From Alphaproteobacteria bacterium (GTDB lineage: Bacteria; Pseudomonadota; Alphaproteobacteria; Reyranellales; Reyranellaceae), in the NCBI GenBank assembly GCA_013290035.1, contig JABCYT010000025.1, positions 1-13,677 of the forward strand: a DNA stretch of 13,677 nucleotides, given 5' to 3'. Positions 7,601 through 13,381 of the stretch are shown piece by piece. The position numbers and the translations under genes were made by a program. The notes under the pieces are model-generated. The model ran no database searches. It had not been told where the DNA came from and was given only the letters and a program-made list of their open reading frames with translations. Within the stretch, counting starts at the first letter, position 1; every line of letters begins with the position of its first letter.

Positions 7601-9496
7601 GGCGACATGTCGGGCGACGTGTTCGGCAACGGCATGCTGCTGTCGCGCCACATCAAGCTTCTGGCCGCCTTCGACCATCGCCACATCTTCATCGACCCGA
7701 TGCCCAACCCGGCGACGAGCTGGACCGAGCGCAAGCGCCTGTTCGACCTGCCACGCTCGTCGTGGATGGACTACGACAAGTCGCTCTTGTCGGCGGGCGG
7801 CGGCATCTACGACCGCGCCGCCAAGTCGATTGCGCTCTCCGCCGAAGCGCAGCAGGTGCTGGGCATCGAGTCGCCCAGCATGACGCCGGTCGACCTGATG
7901 CGCGCCATCCTGGCGGCGCCGGTCGACCTGCTCTATTTCGGCGGCATCGGCACCTACGTGAAGGCTTCCAGCGAGAGCCAGGCCGATGCGGGCGATCGCA
8001 CCAACGATGCCATCCGGGTCGACGCCAACCAGCTGCGCGCCAGCGTGGTGGGCGAGGGCGCCAATCTCGCGCTCACCCAGCGCGGCCGGGTCGAGGCGGC
8101 GCTGGGCGGGCGCAAGATCAACACCGACGCGCTCGACAATTCGGCCGGCGTCGATACCTCGGACCACGAGGTCAACATCAAGATCGCGACCGGCGAAGCC
8201 ATCAGTCGCGGCCTCTTGAAACGCGCCGATCGCGACCCGCTGCTCTTCTCCATGACCGACGAGGTCGCCTCCCTCGTGCTGCGCCACAATTACCAGCAGA
8301 GCCAGGCGATCAGCGTCGCCGCCGACCTGGCCGGCGAGGAGCACGACCGCCTGGAGCGCTTCATGCGCGCGTTGGAACGCCAGGGCCGGCTCGACCGCGC
8401 CGTCGAATTCCTGCCCAGCACGGTCGAGATGCGCACGCGCGCCCAGAACCGCCAGTATCTCACCCGGCCTGAACTCTCGGTGCTGCTGGCCTACGCCAAG
8501 ATCGACCTCAACGACGAGATCCTGGAGTCGGACCTGCCCGACGACCCGCTGCTCGAGGGCGAGCTGCTGCGCTATTTCCCGACGGCGCTGCAGGAGAAGT
8601 ACGAACCCGCGATCCGCGCCCATCGGCTGCGCCGCGAGATCGCCGCCCTGCAGGTCATGAACTCGCTGATCAATCGCTGCGGGCCGACCTTCGTGCGCAA
8701 TATCGGCCTGCGCACCGGCGCGCCGGCCGCCGCCATCGCACGCGCCTTCGCCGTGGTGCGCGATGCCTGGAAGCTGCGCGACCTGTGGGGCGACATCGAA
8801 GCGCTCGACCCCGCGCTCAAGGCCCAGGCGCAGATCCGCATGCTGGTGGCCTCGCAGCGTTTTCTCACACGGGCCGTGCAATGGACGCTGCGGCGTCTGC
8901 CGCAACCGCTCGACACCATGGCGGCGACCGAGCAGTTGGGCGCCGCGGTGGCGGCGCTGGGCGACCTGCCGCCCGCCGTGATCGGCGACGCCGAAAGTGC
9001 TGCCCTGGCCGAGCGCGCGGCGGCTTTCGAGGCGATGGGCGCGCCGGCCGGTATCGCCCGCCGCGCGGCCGCGCTCGAGACGCTGGCCGGCGCCGGCGAT
9101 CTGATGCTGGCCGCGCGCACCAACGGCTGCAGCATCGAGACCGCGACCCGCGTCTATTTCCGCATGGGCGAGCGGCTGTCGCTCGCCACCCTGGCGACGG
9201 CGGCGCAGAAGCTGCCGCGCGAGGGCCAGTGGCCGGCCCAGGCGGCGCTCGCCATGCAGGACGAGCTGGCGACGCTGCACGCCGATCTCCTGGCCTCCGC
9301 GCTGCGCGCCGGGTTCTTGACCGCGGACGCGGGCGCCGCCGCCGATCCGGACGCGGTCCTGGCGCGCTGGAGCGAGCCCCGCAAGCTTGCGCTCGATCGC
9401 GTCGACCGGCTCCTGAAAGAGGATCTGGCGGCGGCCGACGCACTCGATCTTGCCATGCTGTCGGTCGCCACGGCCGAGCTGCGCACCCTTGTGTAG
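4643..9496 (+). CDS. gdhB: NAD-specific glutamate dehydrogenase, large (about 180 kDa) type
   Basis: This 1617-residue cytoplasmic enzyme oxidatively deaminates L-glutamate to 2-oxoglutarate and ammonium with NAD+. Its length matches the bacterial large-GDH family (Pseudomonas GdhB, Caulobacter GdhZ). The N-terminal third is the regulatory region with ACT-like segments (the first near residues 91-145, with IVQIVNDDMPFLVDSI). The catalytic core carries GGIRWSDRREDFRTE (811-825), followed by LMKTQMVKNAVIVPVGSKGG (829-848) with the conserved lysines. The nucleotide-binding part includes VAADKGTATFSD and GVGDMSGDVFGNG (985-997). A helical C-terminal domain follows. GGGAGGAA (4626-4633), nine bases before the ATG, supports the start. 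msrB follows after 29 bp and is likely co-transcribed. Large GDHs are often allosterically controlled, and the Caulobacter enzyme also affects FtsZ. Whether that holds here is unknown. Confidence 0.97.
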   Translation: MAIALAPRVYGLDAICAAALQTGGGEEAAHFARRVFGRVSDKDLAAAPADQRAQAATALLAFARRRLPGVAKVRVFNPSIADHGFESRHTIVQIVNDDMPFLVDSITNEFNRREIAVHLLAHPVMVVRRDLDGDLLGIAAEAGERTRSESMMHIEIDRQADPAALDELATALTRVLSEVRLAVEDWRPLRRACLDAIADLAPGRSPNLAEYDDFLRWLEANHFTFLGHRRYRYLDDAAQPGGLRYEMIPGSALGILRRDEVRLFEAGLGGGEAMARFARGPHNILIIKTDRPSLVHRMGPMDCVIVKTYDADGRVTGERRLVGLFTSAAYHALVQDVPLLRGRVDGVLRRSGLDANSHDGKALLAILEAYPRDELFQIEEDTLYDHALGILQLQERRRVALFTRRDAVGRFATCLVFAPRERFDAALSDRFAAILEQAWHGKVTSVASSISSDSALAQSLYTLTLEANDTPTPALAELEQALVEAATSWSDRLRAALQASLGEVDGRAAARRWRDWFPAIYRDSFGADQAMADLGPLQAALGGQPFGVRLDRDAGSPLHRFTLRLFHPREPIALADILPPAEHLGLRVLSEVPFLLQAAGAEAIALQVLTVETIDKSAVDLAAVGPRFIETVDKLWAGALESDGLNRLVLGAGLAWREVAILRSYAKYLRQAGIAFSQDYMERALTAYPAIARLMADLFMARFDPALGEASSDKRKEKIDAIEARLAIALEAVATLDEDRILRRFLNALRCSLRTNYWQTDADGAPKYWISFKIDSRTIDDLPAPRPLVEIFVYSPRMEGIHLRGGRVARGGIRWSDRREDFRTEILGLMKTQMVKNAVIVPVGSKGGFYVKRPPINAQGGGGTREQVQAEGIACYQTLIRGLLDITDNYAEGGVRPPAHVVRHDSDDPYLVVAADKGTATFSDIANALAQEYGYWLDDAFASGGSAGYDHKKMGITARGAWESVKRHFRELGHDIQTTPFTVTGVGDMSGDVFGNGMLLSRHIKLLAAFDHRHIFIDPMPNPATSWTERKRLFDLPRSSWMDYDKSLLSAGGGIYDRAAKSIALSAEAQQVLGIESPSMTPVDLMRAILAAPVDLLYFGGIGTYVKASSESQADAGDRTNDAIRVDANQLRASVVGEGANLALTQRGRVEAALGGRKINTDALDNSAGVDTSDHEVNIKIATGEAISRGLLKRADRDPLLFSMTDEVASLVLRHNYQQSQAISVAADLAGEEHDRLERFMRALERQGRLDRAVEFLPSTVEMRTRAQNRQYLTRPELSVLLAYAKIDLNDEILESDLPDDPLLEGELLRYFPTALQEKYEPAIRAHRLRREIAALQVMNSLINRCGPTFVRNIGLRTGAPAAAIARAFAVVRDAWKLRDLWGDIEALDPALKAQAQIRMLVASQRFLTRAVQWTLRRLPQPLDTMAATEQLGAAVAALGDLPPAVIGDAESAALAERAAAFEAMGAPAGIARRAAALETLAGAGDLMLAARTNGCSIETATRVYFRMGERLSLATLATAAQKLPREGQWPAQAALAMQDELATLHADLLASALRAGFLTADAGAAADPDAVLARWSEPRKLALDRVDRLLKEDLAAADALDLAMLSVATAELRTLV

Positions 9497-9525
9497 AGAC
9501 GGATCATCGCCACATCGGAGGCATC

Positions 9526-9936
9526 ATGACCCGCAAAGTCGACACCCATACCGTCCAGAAGAGCGACGTCGAGTGGAGGAAGGAGCTCGACCCGATGCAG
9601 CATCACGTGCTGCGCGATCACGGCACCGAGCGCCCCTTTAGCAGCCCGCTGAACAATGAAAAGCGGGCGGGCACGTTTCACTGCGCCGGCTGCGGCCAGC
9701 CGCTGTTCGACGCGGCGACCAAGTACGAAAGCGGTTCCGGCTGGCCGTCATTCTGGCAGCCGATGTCGGGCGCGGTCGGGACGTCCAGCGACGCCAGTCA
9801 CTTCATGACCCGCACCGAGGTGCACTGCGCGAAATGCGGCGGCCATCTCGGCCACGTTTTTCCCGACGGGCCCAAGCCGACCGGCCAGCGCTATTGCATG
9901 AACGGCGCGGCGCTCAAGTTCGACGAGAAGAAGTGA
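9526..9936 (+). CDS. msrB: Peptide-methionine (R)-S-oxide reductase MsrB
   Basis: This 136-residue, single-domain MsrB repairs the R-epimer of methionine sulfoxide in oxidised proteins. Two CxxC pairs, C53/C56 (CAGC) and C101/C104 (CAKC), should bind the structural zinc. GSGWPSFW (70-77) is the hallmark substrate-pocket motif. C124 in RYCMNGAALKF is the catalytic cysteine that forms the sulfenic acid. No signal peptide is seen, so it is cytosolic. The ATG at 9526 follows GGAGG (9517-9521) with a short 4-nt spacer. The gene sits 29 bp after the glutamate dehydrogenase stop, so the two probably share a transcript. No MsrA is nearby. Its last 23 bp overlap, tail to tail, the end of the lipoprotein gene on the other strand. 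Confidence 0.97.
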   Translation: MTRKVDTHTVQKSDVEWRKELDPMQHHVLRDHGTERPFSSPLNNEKRAGTFHCAGCGQPLFDAATKYESGSGWPSFWQPMSGAVGTSSDASHFMTRTEVHCAKCGGHLGHVFPDGPKPTGQRYCMNGAALKFDEKK

Positions 9937-10483
9937 GCGGCCGCTCCAGTGATCGATCGGGCAGCGCGTAGAGATCCTCGATCAGCTTTCTGAGGTTGGC
10001 GCGCAGCGCCCGCTCGTCGGCGATGCGCAGCCGGTTCTCGTTCAGCACGGCATCGTTCAAGGTGGCGGTGCCCAGGGAGGTACGCGTTTCCTGGTAGACG
10101 ACGGCGCCGGTTGCCGTGTCGGTCAGCCGATAGGCGACCGACGCCGTGACCGTCATCGCGAAGCCGGCATAGGGCCGTTCCAACGACAGCAGGGTGGCGT
10201 CGAGGCGGAAGCGTCCGCTCTGAGCGCTCGCCAGACCGGCGAGCGTCAGCGTCCGCACCAGCGCTTCCTGGAATTCGGCGCTGCCGATCCGCGACCTCCA
10301 GGGCGTGCTCGTGTCGGTGCCGATGCCGACGGACGCGACGGTGATCGCCCCGCGATAGGACGGCGCGGGGCCGGGGCCCAGTTCGCCACTGGCAAGCTCG
10401 GGAACCATCGACGTATAGCTGGCGGGCGTGGCGCAGGCGCCAAGCCCGGCAAGCAGGAGCATCGCCACGAGAAGACGGATCAT
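9914..10483 (-). CDS. Small outer- or inner-membrane lipoprotein of unknown function
   Basis: The product is 189 residues long. The N-terminus is a lipoprotein signal peptide: a short positive start (MIR), a hydrophobic core, then the lipobox L14-G15-A16-C17, so C17 should be lipidated. The position after it is alanine rather than aspartate, which favours export to the outer membrane if the usual Lol rule applies. The mature part reads as a compact alpha/beta domain (strands such as GAITVASVGIG and RLDATLLSLE, then YRLTDTATGAVVYQE) ending in a helix (ADERALRANLRKLIEDLY). That arrangement is reminiscent of YajG-like or ABC-auxiliary lipoproteins, but I cannot assign a family. The frame extends upstream to 10729, but GGAGG five bases before this ATG and the signal peptide fix the start at 10483. 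It lies 26 bp after the hydrolase gene, so it is probably last in that operon. Confidence 0.85.
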   Translation of the reverse strand: MIRLLVAMLLLAGLGACATPASYTSMVPELASGELGPGPAPSYRGAITVASVGIGTDTSTPWRSRIGSAEFQEALVRTLTLAGLASAQSGRFRLDATLLSLERPYAGFAMTVTASVAYRLTDTATGAVVYQETRTSLGTATLNDAVLNENRLRIADERALRANLRKLIEDLYALPDRSLERPLTSSRRT

Positions 10484-10488
10484 CGGCG

Positions 10489-10493
10489 CCTCC
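10489..10493 (-). promoter_or_regulatory. Ribosome binding site deciding the lipoprotein start
   Basis: GGAGG on the minus strand, five bases before the ATG at 10483. It sets the translation start 82 codons inside a longer open frame whose upstream part overlaps the hydrolase gene. Confidence 0.8.
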
Positions 10494-10509
10494 AGATGCC
10501 CGAAGCCCA

Positions 10510-11499
10510 TCACAGGCCCTTCAGGAAGTCGATTAACAGTTTGTTGACCTCGGCCGGCGCCTCCTGCTGCACCCAGTGTCCGGCGCCGTCGATGATATGG
10601 CTGCCGACGAGGCCGGGCAGGGTTTGCGGGTAGGCGTCGAGCTGCGACTGGGCGGCCGGAAAGCGCAGCACGCCGTCGCGGCTGCCGGCGATGAACAGCG
10701 CGGGCTGGCGGATCGGCTGACCGCGCCACGGGCCACCCAGCTCCCAGTTGCGCCGCAGGTTGCGGTACCAGTTCAAGCCGCCGCGAAAGCCGGTGCGCGC
10801 GAATTCCTGCGTGTAATAATCGAGGTCAGCCTCGGAGAGCCAGGCCGGCAGAGTCGGCGGATCGACCGTGTTGGCGAGCAAGGTGCCTCCGGTCAGGCGG
10901 GCGAAGCCCTTGCCCTTATCTTCGAGCTGGCCGCCGGCGGTGAAGTAGAGGCGGCGCAGGGCGCTGCGAATGTCCTGCTGCAGCTCGGCCTCGGGCACGC
11001 CGGGCTTCTGGAAGTACTGCAGGTAGAAGTCGTTGATGCCGAGCTTCTCGAGCGCGCTCAGGATGTCGACATAGCCCGGCGGCGCATAGGGCACGCTCAT
11101 GGCGCAGACGGCGGGAAATAGATCGGGGCGCCACAAGGCCGCGTGCCAGGCGACCGGCGCGCCCCAGTCGTGGCCGACGATCGTGGCCCGGCTCTCGCCC
11201 CCGTTTTTTTCGCTGAGGCCCTTCACCAGCTCGGCCATGTCACCCACCAGGTGGTGGAGCGTGTACTGGTCGATCGCCTCGGGCGCTTCGGTGCCGCCGT
11301 AGCCGCGCATGTCGGGCGCCACGCAGCGAAAGCCCGCCGCGCTCACCGCCGTGAGCTGATGGCGCCACGAGTACCAGCTCTCCGGCCAGCCATGACAGAA
11401 CAGCACCAGGGGGCCGCTGCCGATCTCGGCGTAGCGCATGTGGATGTTGTTCGCCTTGGCGGTCTTGAGCGTGACGCCTGGCACCGGCTGAGCGGTCAT
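10510..11499 (-). CDS. Alpha/beta hydrolase, epoxide-hydrolase type
   Basis: This 329-residue soluble enzyme belongs to the microbial soluble epoxide hydrolase branch of the alpha/beta-hydrolase fold. Key residues are visible. H36-G37-W38-P39 is the oxyanion-hole motif. D111 in GHDWG is the nucleophile, since an aspartate rather than a serine here separates epoxide hydrolases and dehalogenases from esterases. D275 (AGSRDGVL) is the acid and H308 (GAGHW) the base. Cap-domain tyrosines Y162 and Y245 are placed to polarise the epoxide ring, favouring epoxide hydrolase over dehalogenase. The expected reaction is an epoxide to a vicinal diol, with unknown substrate. GGGAGG (11509-11514) nine bases before the ATG supports the start. 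The gene follows the zinc permease gene after 43 bp on the same strand, an unusual partner for metal transport. No signal peptide is present. Confidence 0.92.
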   Translation of the reverse strand: MTAQPVPGVTLKTAKANNIHMRYAEIGSGPLVLFCHGWPESWYSWRHQLTAVSAAGFRCVAPDMRGYGGTEAPEAIDQYTLHHLVGDMAELVKGLSEKNGGESRATIVGHDWGAPVAWHAALWRPDLFPAVCAMSVPYAPPGYVDILSALEKLGINDFYLQYFQKPGVPEAELQQDIRSALRRLYFTAGGQLEDKGKGFARLTGGTLLANTVDPPTLPAWLSEADLDYYTQEFARTGFRGGLNWYRNLRRNWELGGPWRGQPIRQPALFIAGSRDGVLRFPAAQSQLDAYPQTLPGLVGSHIIDGAGHWVQQEAPAEVNKLLIDFLKGL

Positions 11500-11542
11500 T
11501 CTTGGTTTCCTCCCGCGACGGGCGCGAGCCTAGCGGGTCATC

Positions 11543-12412
11543 CTACCCGCGCAAGTGAACGGCACGCGACAGCCGCATGCGCACCGAGGCGCGGGCGCCC
11601 AGCAGCAGCGAGCCCAGAAAAAACAGGCTGGCGAACAGCACGATCACCGGCCCCGACGGCAGGCCGGCATGGAACGAGACCAAAAGGCCGATCGCGGCCG
11701 ACGCGAAAGCCATGGGTGCTGCGATCAGGGTCATCGACCAGACCTCGCGCGCCCAGAAGGAGGCGGCGACGGCGGGCAGCAGGATGAGGCCCAACGCCAT
11801 CAACGTGCCCAGCGCCTGGAAGCCCGCCACGAGGTTCAGCACGGCCAGTGCCAGGAAGAGATAGTGATAGAGCGAGCCCTTGATGCCCATGGCGGCGAGG
11901 AAGCCCGGATTGAAGCACTCCACGACCAGCGGCCGGTAGATGGCGGCCAGCCCGACCAAGGTCACCGTCGTGGTCGAGACCACGAGGATGAGCGCGGTGT
12001 CGTCGACCGCGAGGATGGCGCCGAACAGGATGTTCATCAGGTCGACCGCCGAGCCGCGCAACGACACGATCAGCACGCCCGCCGCCATGGCGGTGAGATA
12101 GGCCGCGGCAAAGCTCGCATCCTCGCGCATGCTGGAGAAACGGGCGATGACGCCCGATACCAGGGCCGTCGCCATGCCGGCCAAAAAGCCGCCCAGGCTC
12201 ATCGCCGGCAGCGACAGGCCGCCCAGCAGGAAGCCCAGGGCCGCGCCGGGCAGCAGCGCATGCGAGAGCGCGTCGCCCATCAGGCTCATGCGGCGCAGGA
12301 TCAGGAACACGCCGATCGACGAGCCGCCGACGGCCAGCGCCAGGCTCGCCACCAGGGCGCGCCGCATGAAGCCGAAATCGGCGAAGGGCTCGATGAGCGT
12401 GTCGTAGATCAC
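11543..12412 (-). CDS. aztB: Zinc ABC transporter permease, AztB/ZnuB type
   Basis: This 289-residue inner-membrane permease is of the ABC-3 metal family and strongly hydrophobic, with about eight or nine helices. The family signature SLMGDALSHALLPGAALGF lies near residues 43-61, with H51 in the conserved GDALSH. RGSAVDLMNILFG and IYRPLVVECFNPGF match, from memory, the AztB branch of alphaproteobacterial zinc transporters more closely than enterobacterial ZnuB. With the ATPase it would import Zn(II), though Mn(II) cannot be excluded. The open frame extends far upstream across the ATPase gene. I place the start at the GTG at 12412 because it overlaps the ATPase stop as GTGA (translational coupling) and gives the expected N-terminus (IYDTLIEPFADFGFMRRAL). 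No solute-binding protein gene follows, whereas aztC normally comes next in Paracoccus. Confidence 0.88.
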   Translation of the reverse strand: MIYDTLIEPFADFGFMRRALVASLALAVGGSSIGVFLILRRMSLMGDALSHALLPGAALGFLLGGLSLPAMSLGGFLAGMATALVSGVIARFSSMREDASFAAAYLTAMAAGVLIVSLRGSAVDLMNILFGAILAVDDTALILVVSTTTVTLVGLAAIYRPLVVECFNPGFLAAMGIKGSLYHYLFLALAVLNLVAGFQALGTLMALGLILLPAVAASFWAREVWSMTLIAAPMAFASAAIGLLVSFHAGLPSGPVIVLFASLFFLGSLLLGARASVRMRLSRAVHLRG

Positions 12413-13152
12413 GCACTCAACCGCATCGGCACTTCGCAGGCATCGGCATGCTCGTCCCAGGCCTCGGCCATGGCGCGGGCGCGCAGCAGGTTGTCGGCCG
12501 ACAGCACGCGCGCCGTCGGGCCGGCATCGACCAGTTCGCGCGCTAGCAGGAGGGCATTGGGGAAGTCGCGCCGGACCTGCTCGAGATCGTGCAGCACCAC
12601 GACCACCGTGCGTTTCTCGGCACGCCAGCGCTGGATCAGCACCATCAGGTCGGCGACGGTCTTGGAATCGATGGCGGCAAACGGCTCGTCCAGCAAGACG
12701 AGGTCGGCATCCTGCAGCAGCACGCGGGCGAACAGCACACGTTGAAACTGGCCGACCGAGAGCGTGTCGATCGGCCGGCGCTCGAAGCCCGCAAGCCCGA
12801 CCGCCTCGATGGCATGCCGGGCGTCGTGGATGTCGGCTGGCTTGGCCGCGCCGAAGCCGCCGAAACGCGACCAGCGGCCGAGCAGCACCGTGTCGAACAC
12901 GGAGATCGGGAAGGAGCGGTCGATCTCGGCCTGTTGCGGCAGATAGGCGATGCGCCGGGCCGTGCATTCGATGCGGCCTTCGATATGCGGCGCCAGCCCC
13001 AGCAGCGCCTTCAGGAGCGTGCTCTTGCCCGCGCCGTTGGGGCCCACGATGGCTGTCATCTCGGCCGCCGGGATCTCGGCCGACACGTGATGCACGGCCG
13101 GATGGCGGTCGTAGCTTACCGTCAGGTCGAGCAGACGGAGCGCCGCCGTCAC
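12409..13152 (-). CDS. aztA: Zinc ABC transporter ATP-binding protein, AztA/ZnuC type
   Basis: This 247-residue ATPase powers the metal importer. Walker A is GPNGAGKST (37-45), and the Q-loop is around Q73 (YLPQQ). The ABC signature is LSVGQ (131-135) with valine in place of the usual glycine, followed by FQRVLFAR. Walker B is LVLLDEP with D155-E156, and the H-loop is H188 (VLHD). The tail AWDEHADAC and the LSVGQFQRV signature recall the AztA branch rather than classical ZnuC. A longer frame begins at a GTG at 13176. I prefer the GTG at 13152, because it overlaps the upstream small gene's stop as GTGA, exactly as this gene's own stop overlaps the permease start. The short N-terminus (TAALRLLDLTVSYD) also begins directly at the first ABC strand. 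Confidence 0.88.
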   Translation of the reverse strand: MTAALRLLDLTVSYDRHPAVHHVSAEIPAAEMTAIVGPNGAGKSTLLKALLGLAPHIEGRIECTARRIAYLPQQAEIDRSFPISVFDTVLLGRWSRFGGFGAAKPADIHDARHAIEAVGLAGFERRPIDTLSVGQFQRVLFARVLLQDADLVLLDEPFAAIDSKTVADLMVLIQRWRAEKRTVVVVLHDLEQVRRDFPNALLLARELVDAGPTARVLSADNLLRARAMAEAWDEHADACEVPMRLSA

Positions 13153-13265
13153 AGCGCCCACCAGGCGGCGAGCCACAACAACGCCGCGAGGCCGAGTGCC
13201 GCCGCGATGCGGGCCGATGCGCTCATGGCCAGCAGGGTGGTGCCGGGCGAAACACGGATATTCAT
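13149..13265 (-). CDS. Putative 38-residue membrane microprotein leading the zinc operon
   Basis: A short reading frame starts at ATG 13265 and stops at TGA 13149-13151. It encodes 38 residues: a short polar start (MNIRVSPGTT) and a hydrophobic C-terminal helix from about residue 18 to 38, rich in Ala, Leu and Trp (ending LAAWWAL). This would fit a single-pass inner-membrane peptide. Its stop overlaps the ATPase GTG start as GTGA, the same coupling seen between ATPase and permease. There is no Shine-Dalgarno. A possible -10 (TATAAC, minus strand, 13275-13280) lies so close that the mRNA could be leaderless. An internal ATG would give a 25-residue form. I do not recognise a family. It could be a small transporter subunit, a coupling leader peptide, or a chance frame. 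Confidence 0.5.
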   Translation of the reverse strand: MNIRVSPGTTLLAMSASARIAAALGLAALLWLAAWWAL

Positions 13266-13268
13266 CGA

Positions 13269-13290
13269 AGAATTGTTATAATGTTACTTC
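13269..13290. promoter_or_regulatory. Zur-box-like operator in the zinc operon / DUF1223 divergent region
   Basis: GAATTGTTATAAT (13270-13282) matches the left half and centre of the proteobacterial Zur box (GAAATGTTATAAT...) at 12 of 13 positions. The right half (GTTACTTC) is degenerate. The core TTATAA is a perfect dyad, and GAAG (13267-13270) and CTTC (13287-13290) are outer symmetric arms. It ends only a few bases upstream of the microprotein ATG on the minus strand and about 90 bp before the DUF1223 gene on the plus strand. It also contains TATAAT on the plus strand and candidate -10 hexamers on the minus strand (CATTAT with TTGCTG 16 bp upstream). A bound repressor would therefore block transcription directly. 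This supports zinc as the substrate of the ABC genes. Confidence 0.6.
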
Positions 13291-13381
13291 ACTTGAGTCC
13301 AGCAACAGCGTGTTCGTTCGTGACCGCCACCTAACCGTTTGTTGATTGGCAGGAAGACCGCGACGCGCGCATCTTGCAGTC

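Noticed and set aside
4298..9280. A 1660-codon open frame on the minus strand opposite the glutamate dehydrogenase gene
   Set aside because: It mirrors the codon phase of a clearly real gene in high-GC DNA. Its translation is rich in Arg, Gly, Ala and His with no domain, so it is an antisense shadow.
10484..10729. N-terminal extension of the lipoprotein frame
   Set aside because: It overlaps the hydrolase gene and would bury a clear signal peptide and lipobox. A strong GGAGG precedes the internal ATG.
12413..12967. N-terminal extension of the permease frame upstream of 12412
   Set aside because: It overlaps the ATPase coding region in another frame and reads as Arg/Ala/Pro-rich nonsense. 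The GTGA overlap gives a natural start.
13153..13176. Longer ATPase start at GTG 13176
   Set aside because: It adds eight non-conserved residues and overlaps the microprotein frame more deeply. The GTG at 13152 reproduces the coupling seen at the next junction.
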